A stretch of 64,000 nucleotides of DNA, taken from positions 1 through 64,000 of the forward strand of contig JAHLLB010000013.1 in NCBI GenBank assembly GCA_020444425.1, given 5' to 3'. The DNA is from a bacterium (lineage in GTDB: Bacteria > Electryoneota > Electryoneia > Electryoneales > Electryoneaceae). This document shows, in pieces, positions 25,670-35,596 of the stretch (its first letter is position 1; each line of letters opens with the position of its first letter). The notes under the pieces were generated by a model, which was not told the origin of the DNA, made no database searches, and saw nothing but the letters and a program-made list of their open reading frames with translations. A program made the translations under genes and the position numbers.

Positions 25670-26557
25670 ATGAAAGCATACGCCTGGCTGCTGGTCGCGT
25701 GCCTCGCGATTGCCGGGGTGGGTTGTTCCGAGGATGATGACAGCATCGCGGATCCGACAGACGAAGAGTCGATCAAGCCGGTCAATTTCGTCGAACGGTC
25801 TGCCTACGGCGAGATCAACCTCACAACGCATGACGGCGACACGTTGATCATGCCGCCAATGCTGCCGGACAATCTGGCGTGGGACGGATACCGCATGCTG
25901 CTGTCCAGCTGGTTGCGGGCGGCGGATCTGTACGTCGAGATCACCCCCGGCGACACAACCTGGGGTCTACTCGATGGAAATGAGGTCGTGTATCCGTGGG
26001 AAACGGAACTCGACTGGGAAGACTGGTACGGAATCGGCGCGTTCATCTGCGACGATAACACATACGTCTACACCGCACCGAATGATAATTCCCTGCTCGC
26101 CAGCGTGAATCTCTATCTCGACTGGCCGTTGGACCTGCCGGACGGCAGCGAGCTGCGCGGCCTGGTCACCAAAACGGACTACGGTCTGCTGCATCTCACC
26201 GCACTGGACAAGGCCGGCGACTGGATCGAAGTGGAATCCAACCAGTACACCGGCCACCGCCTGTGGATGAAGGACGGGCACGGCGGCACGTATTTCGACT
26301 GGCCCGGGTACCTGCTGCAATCCTTCAGCATTGGTTGGGAAGACGATCCGCTGGTGTATGCGGAACCGGGCACCCAGGCGGAGCAATTCGAACTCCTTTC
26401 CAATGATGAGACCGCCCCGGCGAGGATCGTTGAGGTAAATGGTGATTGGATCCGAATGTACAGGGCGTGGGGTGAAGTGAGTCCCGACACTGAGTATGGC
26501 TGGCTTCCGTGGCGGGAAGGAAACCGTTTGACAATTCGCATTTACTGGATTTACTGA
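25670..26557 (+). CDS. Lipoprotein of unknown function
   Basis: 295 residues. Lipobox I-A-G-V-G-C puts the lipidated Cys at residue 19, followed by an acidic SEDDDSIADPTDEES spacer that could favour surface display. The rest is Trp- and Asp-rich with short beta strands (YRMLLSSWLRAADLYVEITP, LRGLVTKTDYGLLHLTALD, GWLPWREGNRLTIRIYWIY) and no motif I recognise. It follows the T9SS protein by 53 nt and precedes the sulfatase by 116 nt, so co-transcription is plausible. Confidence 0.75.
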   Translation: MKAYAWLLVACLAIAGVGCSEDDDSIADPTDEESIKPVNFVERSAYGEINLTTHDGDTLIMPPMLPDNLAWDGYRMLLSSWLRAADLYVEITPGDTTWGLLDGNEVVYPWETELDWEDWYGIGAFICDDNTYVYTAPNDNSLLASVNLYLDWPLDLPDGSELRGLVTKTDYGLLHLTALDKAGDWIEVESNQYTGHRLWMKDGHGGTYFDWPGYLLQSFSIGWEDDPLVYAEPGTQAEQFELLSNDETAPARIVEVNGDWIRMYRAWGEVSPDTEYGWLPWREGNRLTIRIYWIY

Positions 26558-26673
26558 TTCTTTCCAGAGCCTGACGTTCTGATGCGGGACTAATTGTTGT
26601 AACTTTCAGTCAGACCATGAACCGTGTCGTCGATTCTGCGGCACGCTGTCATCTTCTGGCCTGAGAACGTTGT

Positions 26674-28059
26674 ATGAAACGACGAGAGTTCATCCGCAAC
26701 AGCGCGACCGCGATGGGCGGGCTGATGGCGGCGATGCACGCTCCGGTTGCGCAAGCCCTGTCCTCCGACTCGAACGTCATCCTGATCATCCTCGAGGATG
26801 TGAACGACTGGGTCGGTTGTCTCGGCGGTCATCCGGATGCCCGCACGCCGCACATCGACAGCCTGGCCGAACGTGGCCAGCTGTTCACCAATGCACATGT
26901 CTCCGCGCCGATTTGCGTACCCTCACGCACCAGTTTCCTCTCCGGGCTGCGCCCGTCAACCACTGGCGTCTACGACAATCCCGATCCGTGGGAAGACCGG
27001 ATTTCCAGCCTGGCAACACTGCCCGGCTACCTGCGTTCCTTCGGGTACCGTACCTATCAGGGCGGAAAGATCTTTCACGGCGGGTATCCGACTGTGTGGG
27101 ATGATGGATTCGCCCACCGAGACGATCCGATCAACCCGCGGAATCCAGCGTCCGGCCTGCCAAATCCGAGTACCAGTCTGCTGGACTTCCAGCCGATGGA
27201 CATCCGCGAAGAGCAGACATATGACTACCAGGTTACGGACTGGGCGATTGACAGAATTCGCAAGCACCCGGCGGACCAGCCCTACTTTCTCGCGATCAAC
27301 TATTATCGTGCGCATCTGCCGTGGTACGTGCCCCGGCAGTACTACGAACAGTTTGACCCGGCGACCATCTCCCTGCCACCCGTAAACCCGGACGATCTGG
27401 ACGATGTCCCGCTTGGCGGCCGCAATCTGATCCGGGCGGCTCTGGACAAGAAAATCGAGCGCTACCAGCAACGCCGGACTGCGATCAGCGCGTACCTCAG
27501 CGGAATGTATTTTGTGGACGCGATGCTGGGACGTTTGCTCACCAACCTCAACGACGAGATCTTCGACGACAACACGATCATCATGCTGTGCAGCGATCAC
27601 GGGTTTCACCTTGGCGAAAAAGGCCACTGGCGAAAAAGCACACTGTGGGAAGATTCGACGCACGTCCCACTCATCGTGATCGCGCCCGGTGTGACGACGC
27701 CGGGATCGGTCTGCGCGGAACCGGTCAGCCTGCTGGATATGTATCCGACCATCAACGGCCTGACTGGTTTGCACTGCCCGCCGTACCTCGAAGGAATGGA
27801 CCTGACCAGCTGGCTGCACAATCCTGATCTTCCCCGTGACATTCCAGCGCTGACCACCTTTCGCCCGGGAAATCACGCCGTGCGCACACGCCGCTGGCGG
27901 TACATCCGTTACGCCGACGGCACGGAGGAGCTGTACGATCACGACAGCGACCCGCACGAATGGACCAACCTCGCCGGGCAAGCCCAGTACCGTGACCTGA
28001 TGGATGAGCTCGGGCAGTGGATGCCGGACGATGGCCCGCAAGCCGACGCGAGGGGTTGA
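26674..28059 (+). CDS. Secreted sulfatase (iduronate-2-sulfatase-like)
   Basis: 461 residues. The N-terminus MKRREFIRNSATAMGG has a twin-arginine signal. Type I sulfatase elements: metal-binding EDVNDW near residue 41, the formylglycine motif C-V-P-S-R with Cys81 (PICVPSRTSFLSGLRP), the YPTVWDDGFAH and FLAINYYRAHLPW blocks, and CSDHGFHLGEKGHWRKSTLWE near residue 310. This combination is closest to iduronate-2-sulfatase-like enzymes, which remove sulfate esters from sugars. The Cys must be matured to formylglycine; no maturase gene is in the window. The stop is one base before the next gene's start, so the two are coupled. Confidence 0.9.
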   Translation: MKRREFIRNSATAMGGLMAAMHAPVAQALSSDSNVILIILEDVNDWVGCLGGHPDARTPHIDSLAERGQLFTNAHVSAPICVPSRTSFLSGLRPSTTGVYDNPDPWEDRISSLATLPGYLRSFGYRTYQGGKIFHGGYPTVWDDGFAHRDDPINPRNPASGLPNPSTSLLDFQPMDIREEQTYDYQVTDWAIDRIRKHPADQPYFLAINYYRAHLPWYVPRQYYEQFDPATISLPPVNPDDLDDVPLGGRNLIRAALDKKIERYQQRRTAISAYLSGMYFVDAMLGRLLTNLNDEIFDDNTIIMLCSDHGFHLGEKGHWRKSTLWEDSTHVPLIVIAPGVTTPGSVCAEPVSLLDMYPTINGLTGLHCPPYLEGMDLTSWLHNPDLPRDIPALTTFRPGNHAVRTRRWRYIRYADGTEELYDHDSDPHEWTNLAGQAQYRDLMDELGQWMPDDGPQADARG

Positions 28060-28060
28060 G

Positions 28061-29488
28061 ATGCGACTGCCACTCTCCCTCCTCGCCGCTACACTGATCC
28101 TGCTGCTGCTCGTTCCGGGCACATCCGGACAACCGATCAGCGGATTCGCGCATGATATGCTGACCTGCGTGGACGCTACGCCGGACGGGCTGTACCTCGC
28201 CGGGGGATATTCCTCCTCCTTCGGGGTTGGAGAAACCGCGGCCATCGTGTGCCTGCTCGACGCATCCGGGCAAACGCGATGGGTAATGGACCATGACACC
28301 GAATGGTGGGATGAAACCGCCGATGTGATGGCGGACTTGAGCGGACGCTACTGGCTCGCCGGGGCAACCCGTCCGAACGAGGGTCTGTTCGACTGGCTGG
28401 TCTGCAAGTTCGATGCGCATGGCCGGACGCTTTGGTCCCGCATCTATTTCGAGGACTATCCATCCGCCGCTGTCAGCCTGGTGTCCGACGGTGAGGACGG
28501 TGCGTATGTCCTCGGCTTCGTGGAAATCGATGACGTCAAGCAAGTCGGACTGCTGCATCTCGCTGCGGACGGTGACGTGCTGTGGACGTACACCAGTGAG
28601 TTTGTCGAGCATCACGATCCAAGTTCGCTGGCACGGACACCGGCGGGAAACCTGATCGTCGCGTCGCAGCAGAACGCGAATGATGACTTCGCCAGCGACA
28701 TTCACGTGCTGTCGTTCGATCGGGACGGAGCCCCGCTCTGGGACTACCTGCACGCCCAGCCGTGGGTACAACGGTGCGCGGGGGTGGACGTGACCACGGC
28801 GGGAGAGATTCTCGTCGCTGGCTCGACGGTCGCCGATACCGTCAGCGAAGAGACGGACGGCATGCTGCTGAAACTGTCGCCGGCCGGCAAGTTGCTCTGG
28901 GAACGGCAGTCTGAGCACGCCGGACGCGACCGATGGCTGGATGTCACCATCGTCACCGGAGATTCGGCGCTCGTTTGCGGAGTTGAACAGGATCCGGTTA
29001 CGCTGAGCAAACGAGCCGTGCTCAAGCTGTTGGCACTGGATGGTTCGTCTGTATGGAAACGGAGCTACAGCTTCCAGCAGCATGCGGAATTCACAGCGAT
29101 CACCGGCAGCTCGAGCGCGGAGTTCATGGCGGTCGGGTTTGCCGATCCGGACGAACCGTGGATGACGGACTACCTGATCGCCTCAGCGACGGGGGTTTCC
29201 GCGAACGTTCCAGCGCAATTGCCTGCAACCATGCAGCTCCTCGCCTATCCGAATCCGGCGAACTCACGCATGCGGCTCGAGTTCACCATCTCGCGCTCGT
29301 CCGACATGATCATCACGCTATCAAACGTGCTCGGCCAGCGGGTGTCCACGATCGCGTTCGGCCGGTTCACCGCCGGAACGCACCGGCTGCCGGTCAGCCT
29401 GCACCAACTCGCCAGCGGAAACTATTTCGTCGAGGTGACCGGATCGGATGTGCAGTCGACACCGTTGCGGGTGGTCGTCGTCAAATAG
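28061..29488 (+). CDS. T9SS cargo protein with propeller repeats
   Basis: 475 residues from the ATG at 28061, immediately after the sulfatase stop, with AGGGG upstream. Signal peptide MRLPLSLLAATLILLLLVPGTSG. Residues about 25-385 contain repeating blades of the type DGLYLAGGYSSSFG, SGRYWLAGATRPNEG, DGAYVLGFVEIDD, AGEILVAGSTVAD, each followed by a Trp-containing strand: a delta-60 or PQQ-like propeller. The C-terminus carries a variant sorting domain (LLAYPNPANSRMRLEF, ending VVVVK), with YPNPAN instead of YPNPFN. Probably secreted with the sulfatase; function unknown. Confidence 0.8.
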   Translation: MRLPLSLLAATLILLLLVPGTSGQPISGFAHDMLTCVDATPDGLYLAGGYSSSFGVGETAAIVCLLDASGQTRWVMDHDTEWWDETADVMADLSGRYWLAGATRPNEGLFDWLVCKFDAHGRTLWSRIYFEDYPSAAVSLVSDGEDGAYVLGFVEIDDVKQVGLLHLAADGDVLWTYTSEFVEHHDPSSLARTPAGNLIVASQQNANDDFASDIHVLSFDRDGAPLWDYLHAQPWVQRCAGVDVTTAGEILVAGSTVADTVSEETDGMLLKLSPAGKLLWERQSEHAGRDRWLDVTIVTGDSALVCGVEQDPVTLSKRAVLKLLALDGSSVWKRSYSFQQHAEFTAITGSSSAEFMAVGFADPDEPWMTDYLIASATGVSANVPAQLPATMQLLAYPNPANSRMRLEFTISRSSDMIITLSNVLGQRVSTIAFGRFTAGTHRLPVSLHQLASGNYFVEVTGSDVQSTPLRVVVVK

Positions 29489-29584
29489 CGGAAGACACGG
29501 GATCTACCCGCGGTCTCCCCGGAACGAAATATCCCCGTCCGTCGTGTCAAGCGCGACGGTTTTTTGTAGCTTCACCGGGAGAGT

Positions 29585-29614
29585 GTCATCCTGAACGAAG
29601 TGAAGGATCTCGTC
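29585..29614. repeat. Family E palindromic repeat
   Basis: GTGTCATCCTGAACGAAGTG followed by AAGGATCTCG. Intergenic copy of the element found inside the coding sequence at 14030-14058. This type of repeat is known to be scattered through several bacterial genomes. Confidence 0.8.
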
Positions 29615-29662
29615 ATTTGATGCCGATGATCCCGACTTGCAAGAACGCCGGGACAAACGGTT

Positions 29663-29792
29663 GATCCCAGACATGAATGTCTGGGGCATGTTTGATTATC
29701 CGCGACATTGGTATCGTGGACACGTTTGATTATCCACGACATGAATGTCGTGGGCATGTTCGACGATCCCAGACATGAATGTCGTGGGCATG
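29663..29792. repeat. Four tandem copies of palindrome family A ending at the lolC start codon
   Basis: Copies at 29663-29690, about 29695-29723 (diverged), 29728-29758 and 29764-29792. The core is an inverted repeat CCACGACAT-GA-ATGTCGTGG (or CCAGACAT/ATGTCTGG) followed by GCATG. Covarying arms in the first copy keep the hairpin intact. The final ATG of the last copy is the first possible start codon of the next gene. Other members: 47712-47739, 47871-47898, 47993-48022, 49737-49764 and, reversed and inside a gene, 59887-59914. Confidence 0.85.
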
Positions 29793-31049
29793 ATGGAAAA
29801 CTGGAGCAGGACGCTGTCCCACTATACCTGGACCATCGCGAACCGGTACCTGCGCTCAAAACGGCGCACCGGGTTCATCTCCCTGATCACCTACCTCTCC
29901 GCCGCCGGAGTGGCGGTCGGCGCCGCCGCGCTGGTAATCGTTTTGTCGATCATGAACGGCTTCGAGGAAGAAGTCCGGGCGCGCATTGTCGGGGCGGACG
30001 CACCGTTACGCGTTTCCGTCTTCAGCGGCAACTCGTCCAAGGACTGGCGTGGTGTGGCGGATGAGATCCGGTCAATGGACAAGGTCGAGGCGGTGACGCC
30101 GTACATCCTCGACAAGGGGATGATCCGGCACGGAAAACACACCGAGGGCACCATCATTCGCGGCGTGGACACGGAGACCGTCTCCGCCGTCAACAACCTG
30201 CCCGAAATGATCATCGCAGGTTCGCTCGATAGCCTCGACACGGCCCCGGGCAGTGACGCGATGGCCGGGATCGTGCTCGGACGCTACCTCGCGGATGTTC
30301 TCTACGCCACCCTCGGCGACACCGTCTACCTGCTCAGCCCGGCGGGCATGAGCGGACCGTTCGGCCAGCCGCGGATGGGCAAATACCGAGTCTCGGGTAT
30401 CTTCGAATCCGGCCTTGCCGAATTCGACCAGGTGTTCGCGTTGATCGGCCTGTATGAAGCCCAGGAACTGTTCCAGATGGGCAATACGGTCAGCGGGCTC
30501 GACGTTAAAACGACCACCCTCGACGACGCATGGACGGTGAAAGAGCAGGTGGTCGACGAGATCGGCTATCCATGGTACCCGCGCACGTGGTTCGAGATGC
30601 GCAAGACGCTGTTCTCGTGGATGCAGCTCGAGAAGTGGGCGATGTTCATCGTGCTCAGCCTGATCATCCTCGTCGCGGCGTTCAACATCGTCTCGACGCT
30701 GGTCATGGTCACGCTCGAGAAACGCAAGGAAATCGGTATCCTGCTGACCATGGGCGCGACGCAGAAAGAGATCCGAACCATCTTCCTGTACCAGGGATTG
30801 GTGGTCGGCATCACCGGTACGTTCACCGGGCTGCTGATCGGGTACGCGCTGCTGTGGGCGCAGCAGACGTACCACTTCTTCAGCCTGCCGTCGGACATCT
30901 ACATGCTGAACACTCTGCCGGTGCTGATGCGTGCGACCGACTTCGCGGCGGTGGGCATTGTCGGCGTGATCCTGTGCCTGCTCGCGGCGGTGTATCCGGC
31001 CAGCCGCGCGGCGATGCTCGACCCGGTGGAAGCGATTCGGTATGAGTGA
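29790..31049 (+). CDS. lolC: LolC/LolE-type ABC permease for lipoprotein release
   Basis: 419 residues. Start is the ATG at 29790 or 29793; both lie at the edge of a family A repeat and no strong ribosome binding site precedes them. One N-terminal membrane helix (FISLITYLSAAGVAVGAAALVIVLS), the LolE-type MNGFEEEVR motif, a periplasmic domain of about 220 residues, then three C-terminal helices of an FtsX domain (FIVLSLIILVAAFNIVSTLV, GLVVGITGTFTGLLIGYALL, AAVGIVGVILCLLAAVYPAS). With LolD it would extract lipoproteins from the inner membrane for delivery to the outer membrane, consistent with the many lipoproteins in this window. Downstream is a degenerate CGGT tract (31050-31090). Confidence 0.87.
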   Translation: MMENWSRTLSHYTWTIANRYLRSKRRTGFISLITYLSAAGVAVGAAALVIVLSIMNGFEEEVRARIVGADAPLRVSVFSGNSSKDWRGVADEIRSMDKVEAVTPYILDKGMIRHGKHTEGTIIRGVDTETVSAVNNLPEMIIAGSLDSLDTAPGSDAMAGIVLGRYLADVLYATLGDTVYLLSPAGMSGPFGQPRMGKYRVSGIFESGLAEFDQVFALIGLYEAQELFQMGNTVSGLDVKTTTLDDAWTVKEQVVDEIGYPWYPRTWFEMRKTLFSWMQLEKWAMFIVLSLIILVAAFNIVSTLVMVTLEKRKEIGILLTMGATQKEIRTIFLYQGLVVGITGTFTGLLIGYALLWAQQTYHFFSLPSDIYMLNTLPVLMRATDFAAVGIVGVILCLLAAVYPASRAAMLDPVEAIRYE

Positions 31050-31171
31050 GAACGGTTGCCGGTAATCGGTGGTCGGTGATCGGTTCCCGTAATTTACCTC
31101 GTGTACAACTGTCAGTATCCGATGTTTTCACAGTATTAAGGTTTAGAAAAACAAGCACATGAACCGAGTAC

Positions 31172-31927
31172 ATGCGAGATAATTCTCAAACTGTGGCAGC
31201 TACCTTGCCGAACGACAGCAGCCCGATCCTCGAAGCCCGCGACGTGACAAAGTCGTTCCAGCAGGGACGGCGTACGATCGACGTGCTGCGCGGAGTCGAC
31301 ATCGCCGTGCATCCGGGTGAGTTTGTCGCCGTTGTCGGACCGTCCGGCGCGGGCAAATCCACCCTGCTGCACATTCTCGGCACGCTTGAACGGCCCACAT
31401 CGGGCACGCTCAAGTTGCTGAACCATGATGTCGCCAGCATGTCCGGCCCGAAGCGCGCGGAGCTGCGACGGGGAACCATCGGCTTTGTCTTTCAGTTCCA
31501 TCATTTGCTGCCGGCGTTCACCGCACTCGAAAACGTGATGATGCCAGCACGGGTGCGAGGTGTTTCAGCACAGGACGCTTCTGCCCCGGCACAAGAGTTG
31601 CTCGACTCATTGGGACTCGGCCACCGTCTCGAGAACAAACCGGCGGAACTTTCCGGCGGTGAACAGCAGCGTGTCGCGGTGGCGCGGGCCTTGATGAACG
31701 ATCCAAAGCTGATCCTTGCCGACGAACCGACCGGCAATCTCGACCGTCCCACCGGACGAAAACTCGAGACCGATCTGATCAACTTCGTCCAGCAACGCGG
31801 ATCGAGCATCGTGGTTGTCACGCACAACGAAGATTGGGCGGAACGAGCGGACCGGGTGGTGCGGCTGGTGGATGGACGCATCGAGGACGCTCGTCCGGAC
31901 GGATCGGAGATCCTCCCGACACCCTGA
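31172..31927 (+). CDS. lolD: LolD-type ABC ATPase
   Basis: 251 residues. Walker A GPSGAGKST near residue 55, Q-loop FQFHHLLPA, signature LSGGEQQRVAVARA, Walker [13 protein letters not shown], switch His in VVVTHNEDWA. The FQFHHLLPAFTALENVMMP segment is typical of LolD. It follows the LolC/E-like permease by 122 nt, which includes a degenerate repeat tract. The start ATG at 31172 has no strong ribosome binding site, and the first 15 residues extend beyond the usual start, so the true start may differ. It energises lipoprotein release at the inner membrane. Confidence 0.9.
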   Translation: MRDNSQTVAATLPNDSSPILEARDVTKSFQQGRRTIDVLRGVDIAVHPGEFVAVVGPSGAGKSTLLHILGTLERPTSGTLKLLNHDVASMSGPKRAELRRGTIGFVFQFHHLLPAFTALENVMMPARVRGVSAQDASAPAQELLDSLGLGHRLENKPAELSGGEQQRVAVARALMNDPKLILADEPTGNLDRPTGRKLETDLINFVQQRGSSIVVVTHNEDWAERADRVVRLVDGRIEDARPDGSEILPTP

Positions 31928-32046
31928 GGGAACTCAGAATCATTCCGATCCGTGAACATGGTACAGGGCATACGTTTTCGCGGTTCGGGGTTGACCCGCC
32001 GCACAACAAATTCCCTGCCCCGAGCGTACATTCAGACGCATCGCGC

Positions 32047-32088
32047 GTGAGCAACCTCGCTCACCGCCCGATATATTACAGCGTGAGC
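32047..32088. promoter_or_regulatory. GTGAGC half-sites upstream of clpC
   Basis: An inverted repeat GTGAGC-N6-GCTCAC (32047-32064), then a TATATT that could be a -10 element (about 32071), then a third GTGAGC (32083-32088). This is neither the CIRCE nor the CtsR consensus. It may be an operator of the clpC gene; the assignment is speculative. Confidence 0.3.
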
Positions 32089-32129
32089 AAACGGACCGTT
32101 TGTATCACCAGCACGATGATTCAGAACGG

Positions 32130-34724
32130 ATGCAACGCATGATGAACAAATTCTCGTACCAGGTGCAGCAGGCGATTCAGCATTCGCGCGAAGAGGCAAT
32201 TCGCCTCGGGCATGATGCAATCGGAACCGAACACTTGCTGCTCGGTTTGCTGCAAATGCCCGATTGCACCGCGTCGCAGGGCCTGCAGAGCCTGGGTGTG
32301 GATCTTGATGAGATCCGGGAAAGCATCGAAGAGGCGATCGAATCGCCGACCACGACCATGAAACTGGGGAATATCCCCTTTACCAAAACCGCCGAAAAGG
32401 CGCTCAAAGTCTCGTACATCGAAGGCAAACAATACGCCAGCGACCAGATTGGCACCGAACACCTGCTGCTCGCGCTGGTCAAGGATGAGGATGGCCTGCC
32501 GGCCCAGATCCTCTCCAGTTACAACGTCACCTACGATTCCCTAAAAGCCGAGTTTGACAATATGAGCTCTCAGGAAAGTCCAGATCCGGGTGAAGTAACC
32601 CCGAGCGCTCGTTCCGCTGCCGGGAAGAAAAAGACACCCGTTCTCGACCACTTCGGCCGGGATCTGACCCAGCTTGGACGCGACAACCGTCTCGACCCGA
32701 TCATCGGCCGGGATATGGAAATCGAGCGTGTGGCGCAGATTCTCTCGCGCCGGAAGAAGAACAACCCGGTGTTGATCGGCGAACCCGGTGTCGGTAAAAC
32801 CGCCATCGTGGAAGGCCTCGCGCTGCGCATCATTCAGCAGAAGGTCTCCCCCGCCCTGTTCAACAAGCGGGTGATCGCGCTGGATATCGGCTCGATGGTC
32901 GCCGGAACCAAGTATCGCGGCCAGTTCGAGGAACGCGTCAAGTCGGTCCTCGCCGAAATCGAGAAGAATCCGGACGTGATCATCTTCATCGACGAGCTGC
33001 ACACCATCGTCGGTGCGGGTTCCGCCTCCGGTAGCCTCGATGCGTCCAACATGTTCAAGCCTGCACTCGCTCGCGGTGAGCTGCAGTGCATCGGCGCGAC
33101 GACGCTCAACGAATACCGTGAGAACATCGAGAAAGACGGCGCGCTCGAACGCCGCTTCCAGAAGCTGATGGTTGATCCGCCGAACGTGGACGAAACCATC
33201 GAAATTCTGCACGGTCTGAAGAAGAACTACGAAGACCACCACGGCGTCAACTTCAGCGAAGAATGCCTGCGCCAGGCGGTGATGCTGTCGGATCGCTACA
33301 TCTCCGACCGTTACCTGCCGGACAAGGCGATTGACGTGCTGGACGAAACCGGCAGCCGTCTGCGCCTGCAAAACCTCGTCGTGCCCGAGCATATCGTTGA
33401 GCTCGAGGCCAAAGTCGAGGAACTGCAGCGTAAGAAGGACAACCTGGTTAAGAATCAGGAATACGAAAAGGCCGCCGAACTCCGCGATGAAAAGCGTCAG
33501 CTCGAAGATGATCTGAACGCCGCCCGCAAGGAGTGGGAAAAGAACGAGTCGGACGACAAGATCGAAGCGACCACCGAGGACATCGCCGCCGTCGTCAGCA
33601 TGATGACCGGCATCCCGGTGAACCGTGTTGCGATCAGCGAAGGTGAACGTCTGCTCGAGATGCGGAACCTGCTGAAAAAACGTATCGTCGGCCAGGACGA
33701 AGCGATTCACGAACTGGTCAAGGCGATCCGCCGCAGCCGTACTGGCCTGAAAAATCCGAACCGGCCGATCGGCAGCTTTGTCTTCCTCGGCCCGACCGGC
33801 GTCGGCAAAACCGAACTCGCGAATGTGCTGGCCGAACATCTGTTCGGCGACCGGCAGGCCATCGTGCGTGTCGACATGAGCGAGTACATGGAAAAGTTCA
33901 ACGTCAGCCGGCTGATCGGCGCGCCCCCGGGATATGTGGGCTACGACGAAGGCGGCCAGCTGTCTGAACGTGTCCGCCGCAAGCCTTACAGCGTCGTCCT
34001 CTTCGACGAAGTCGAGAAGGCGCACCCGGACGTGTTCAACATGATGCTGCAGGTGCTGGACAACGGTGAGCTGACCGACGGTTCACGCCGCAAGGTCGAC
34101 TTCCGCAACACCGTCATCATCATGACGTCCAACTCCGGCAGCCGGGAAGCGGGCAAGGGTTCAATCGGCTTCGCTGGCGGAAGCGGCGCAAGCAAAACCC
34201 AGCAGGAATACGAGGCGATGAAAGAGCGGATGATGAAGACGCTCAAGGATCAGTTCCGCCCCGAATTCCTCAACCGTATCGACGAAGTGATCGTCTTCCG
34301 TCACCTCGAGCGCGAACACATTATCGACATTCTCGAGATGTACATCCAGGACATCAACAAACGTCTCGTGGAACGCAAGATCGAACTCGAGCTGGACGAA
34401 AAGGCGAAAGGCTTTATCGTCGACAAAGGCTTCGATGTGCACACCGGCGCACGCGTACTGCGGCGCTCGGTGGAGCGGCACCTCGAGGATACGCTCGCGG
34501 AAGTCATGCTTAAGGGTGAAGTCGAGGACGGCGACCTGGTACACGTCAGCCTCGGCAAGGACGAGCTGACGTTCAAGTCCGACAAGTATGTCCTGCTCGC
34601 CAAGCCGGATGGCAACGGCAAAAGCAACGGCAAGAGCAAGAAGAAGGACACGCCCACTGCTGCGAAGGCGGAGGAGGGTTCGCCCGACTCCCCGAGCACT
34701 TCCGGCGAAAAAAGCCAGAAGTAA
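32130..34724 (+). CDS. clpC: ATP-dependent Clp protease ATPase subunit ClpC
   Basis: 864 residues from the ATG at 32130 (ATGs at 32139 and 32142 and a TTG at 32100 are alternatives). Domains in order: two Clp-N repeats ([11 protein letters not shown] and [11 protein letters not shown], about 1-145), first AAA+ module ([25 protein letters not shown]), UVR-type coiled-coil middle domain ([20 protein letters not shown]), second AAA+ module ([19 protein letters not shown]) and the D2-small domain. The ClpP-docking IGF tripeptide is present in KGSIGFAGG. The last 45 residues are a Lys/Ser/Gly-rich disordered tail. ClpC unfolds substrates for ClpP, usually with an adaptor; no clpP or mcsAB is in the window. 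A terminator follows. Confidence 0.96.
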   Translation: MQRMMNKFSYQVQQAIQHSREEAIRLGHDAIGTEHLLLGLLQMPDCTASQGLQSLGVDLDEIRESIEEAIESPTTTMKLGNIPFTKTAEKALKVSYIEGKQYASDQIGTEHLLLALVKDEDGLPAQILSSYNVTYDSLKAEFDNMSSQESPDPGEVTPSARSAAGKKKTPVLDHFGRDLTQLGRDNRLDPIIGRDMEIERVAQILSRRKKNNPVLIGEPGVGKTAIVEGLALRIIQQKVSPALFNKRVIALDIGSMVAGTKYRGQFEERVKSVLAEIEKNPDVIIFIDELHTIVGAGSASGSLDASNMFKPALARGELQCIGATTLNEYRENIEKDGALERRFQKLMVDPPNVDETIEILHGLKKNYEDHHGVNFSEECLRQAVMLSDRYISDRYLPDKAIDVLDETGSRLRLQNLVVPEHIVELEAKVEELQRKKDNLVKNQEYEKAAELRDEKRQLEDDLNAARKEWEKNESDDKIEATTEDIAAVVSMMTGIPVNRVAISEGERLLEMRNLLKKRIVGQDEAIHELVKAIRRSRTGLKNPNRPIGSFVFLGPTGVGKTELANVLAEHLFGDRQAIVRVDMSEYMEKFNVSRLIGAPPGYVGYDEGGQLSERVRRKPYSVVLFDEVEKAHPDVFNMMLQVLDNGELTDGSRRKVDFRNTVIIMTSNSGSREAGKGSIGFAGGSGASKTQQEYEAMKERMMKTLKDQFRPEFLNRIDEVIVFRHLEREHIIDILEMYIQDINKRLVERKIELELDEKAKGFIVDKGFDVHTGARVLRRSVERHLEDTLAEVMLKGEVEDGDLVHVSLGKDELTFKSDKYVLLAKPDGNGKSNGKSKKKDTPTAAKAEEGSPDSPSTSGEKSQK

Positions 34725-34755
34725 GTGACTTTCGCATCACCGGTGACTACTATCC

Positions 34756-34786
34756 GGCGTCGGGGGTATCCATCCCCGGCGCCTTT
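34756..34786 (+). terminator. Rho-independent terminator of clpC
   Basis: GGCGTCGGGG pairs with CCCCGGCGCC (one G-T wobble), 8-nt loop, then TTT. It lies 32 nt after the clpC stop. Confidence 0.65.
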
Positions 34787-34824
34787 CTCCGGCAGGACCC
34801 CAACATTTATTGTCTCCAGCATGC

Positions 34825-34840
34825 GTTAGACTTGCCTAAC
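34825..34840. promoter_or_regulatory. Inverted repeat GTTAG-N6-CTAAC
   Basis: Same arms and spacing as the site at 7133-7148. It lies about 90 bp upstream of the muramidase start. A shared regulator or a fortuitous match are both possible. Confidence 0.3.
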
Positions 34841-34928
34841 AAATCCGCATCACCCTACCTTCTGTCCGGCTGCATCACCGTATCCCGTGAATTGCGGGCG
34901 CGTTCCGGACTCCTACCCGAGGTACTCC

Positions 34929-35498
34929 ATGGCCCAATTCAGACAAGCGTTCGGAATCACCTCCACCCATGAAGGCGGGTATGTTGACGATCCGGACGAC
35001 CGCGGTGGAGAAACTTACCGCGGCATCTCCCGCAAACATCACCCGGACTGGGCCGGGTGGGCCCTTGTGGACGGCTTCAAGTCACACCCCACCTTCCCGG
35101 CGAACATTGACGACGGCGCGTTGGACGCATCCGTCGAAGCCTTCTACAAGTCGCTGTACTGGAATCCGTTCCAGGGGGATGACATCAGCTCGCAGCTGAT
35201 CGCCAACGAGCTGTTCGACTCCGGCGTGAACATGGGCGTGACGCGCGCCGTTCATTTCCTGCAGGAAGCGCTCAATCTGCTCAACCGGAACGGCAACAGC
35301 TGGGTGGAGATCGCGGAGGACGGCGACTTTGGCAAGAACACGATGAAAGCGTTGAACGCAGCACTGTCGAGGGACGAGATGTCGTTGTTCAACCTGATGA
35401 ACGTGCTGCAGGGGATGCATTACATCGCCCTGATGCGGAAAAGCCCGGTGCAGGAGAAATACGCGCGCGGCTGGTTCAAGCGGGTTCGAACGGCTTGA
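34929..35498 (+). CDS. GH108-family N-acetylmuramidase (phage-type endolysin)
   Basis: 189 residues from the ATG at 34929, with CCGAGG six bases upstream. The N-terminal TSTHEGGYVDDPDDRGGETYRGIS matches the GH108 catalytic region, with Glu20 as the expected catalytic acid. The C-terminal half has the peptidoglycan-binding domain of this family (NELFDSGVNMGVTRAVHFLQ, EDGDFGKNTMKALNA, KYARGWFKRV). There is no signal peptide, as in phage endolysins that need a holin. No holin or other phage gene is nearby, so this is an isolated, perhaps domesticated, lysin. It cleaves the glycan strand of peptidoglycan. A terminator follows. Confidence 0.88.
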   Translation: MAQFRQAFGITSTHEGGYVDDPDDRGGETYRGISRKHHPDWAGWALVDGFKSHPTFPANIDDGALDASVEAFYKSLYWNPFQGDDISSQLIANELFDSGVNMGVTRAVHFLQEALNLLNRNGNSWVEIAEDGDFGKNTMKALNAALSRDEMSLFNLMNVLQGMHYIALMRKSPVQEKYARGWFKRVRTA

Positions 35499-35596
35499 AG
35501 CGTTCAATTTGCTTTGCTTGGAAGCGGGCAGGGTGAGTCCTTACCTTAACCAAGCGTAACAGGCCGCTCGGCCCCGGATTGCGGGGTCGAGACATG

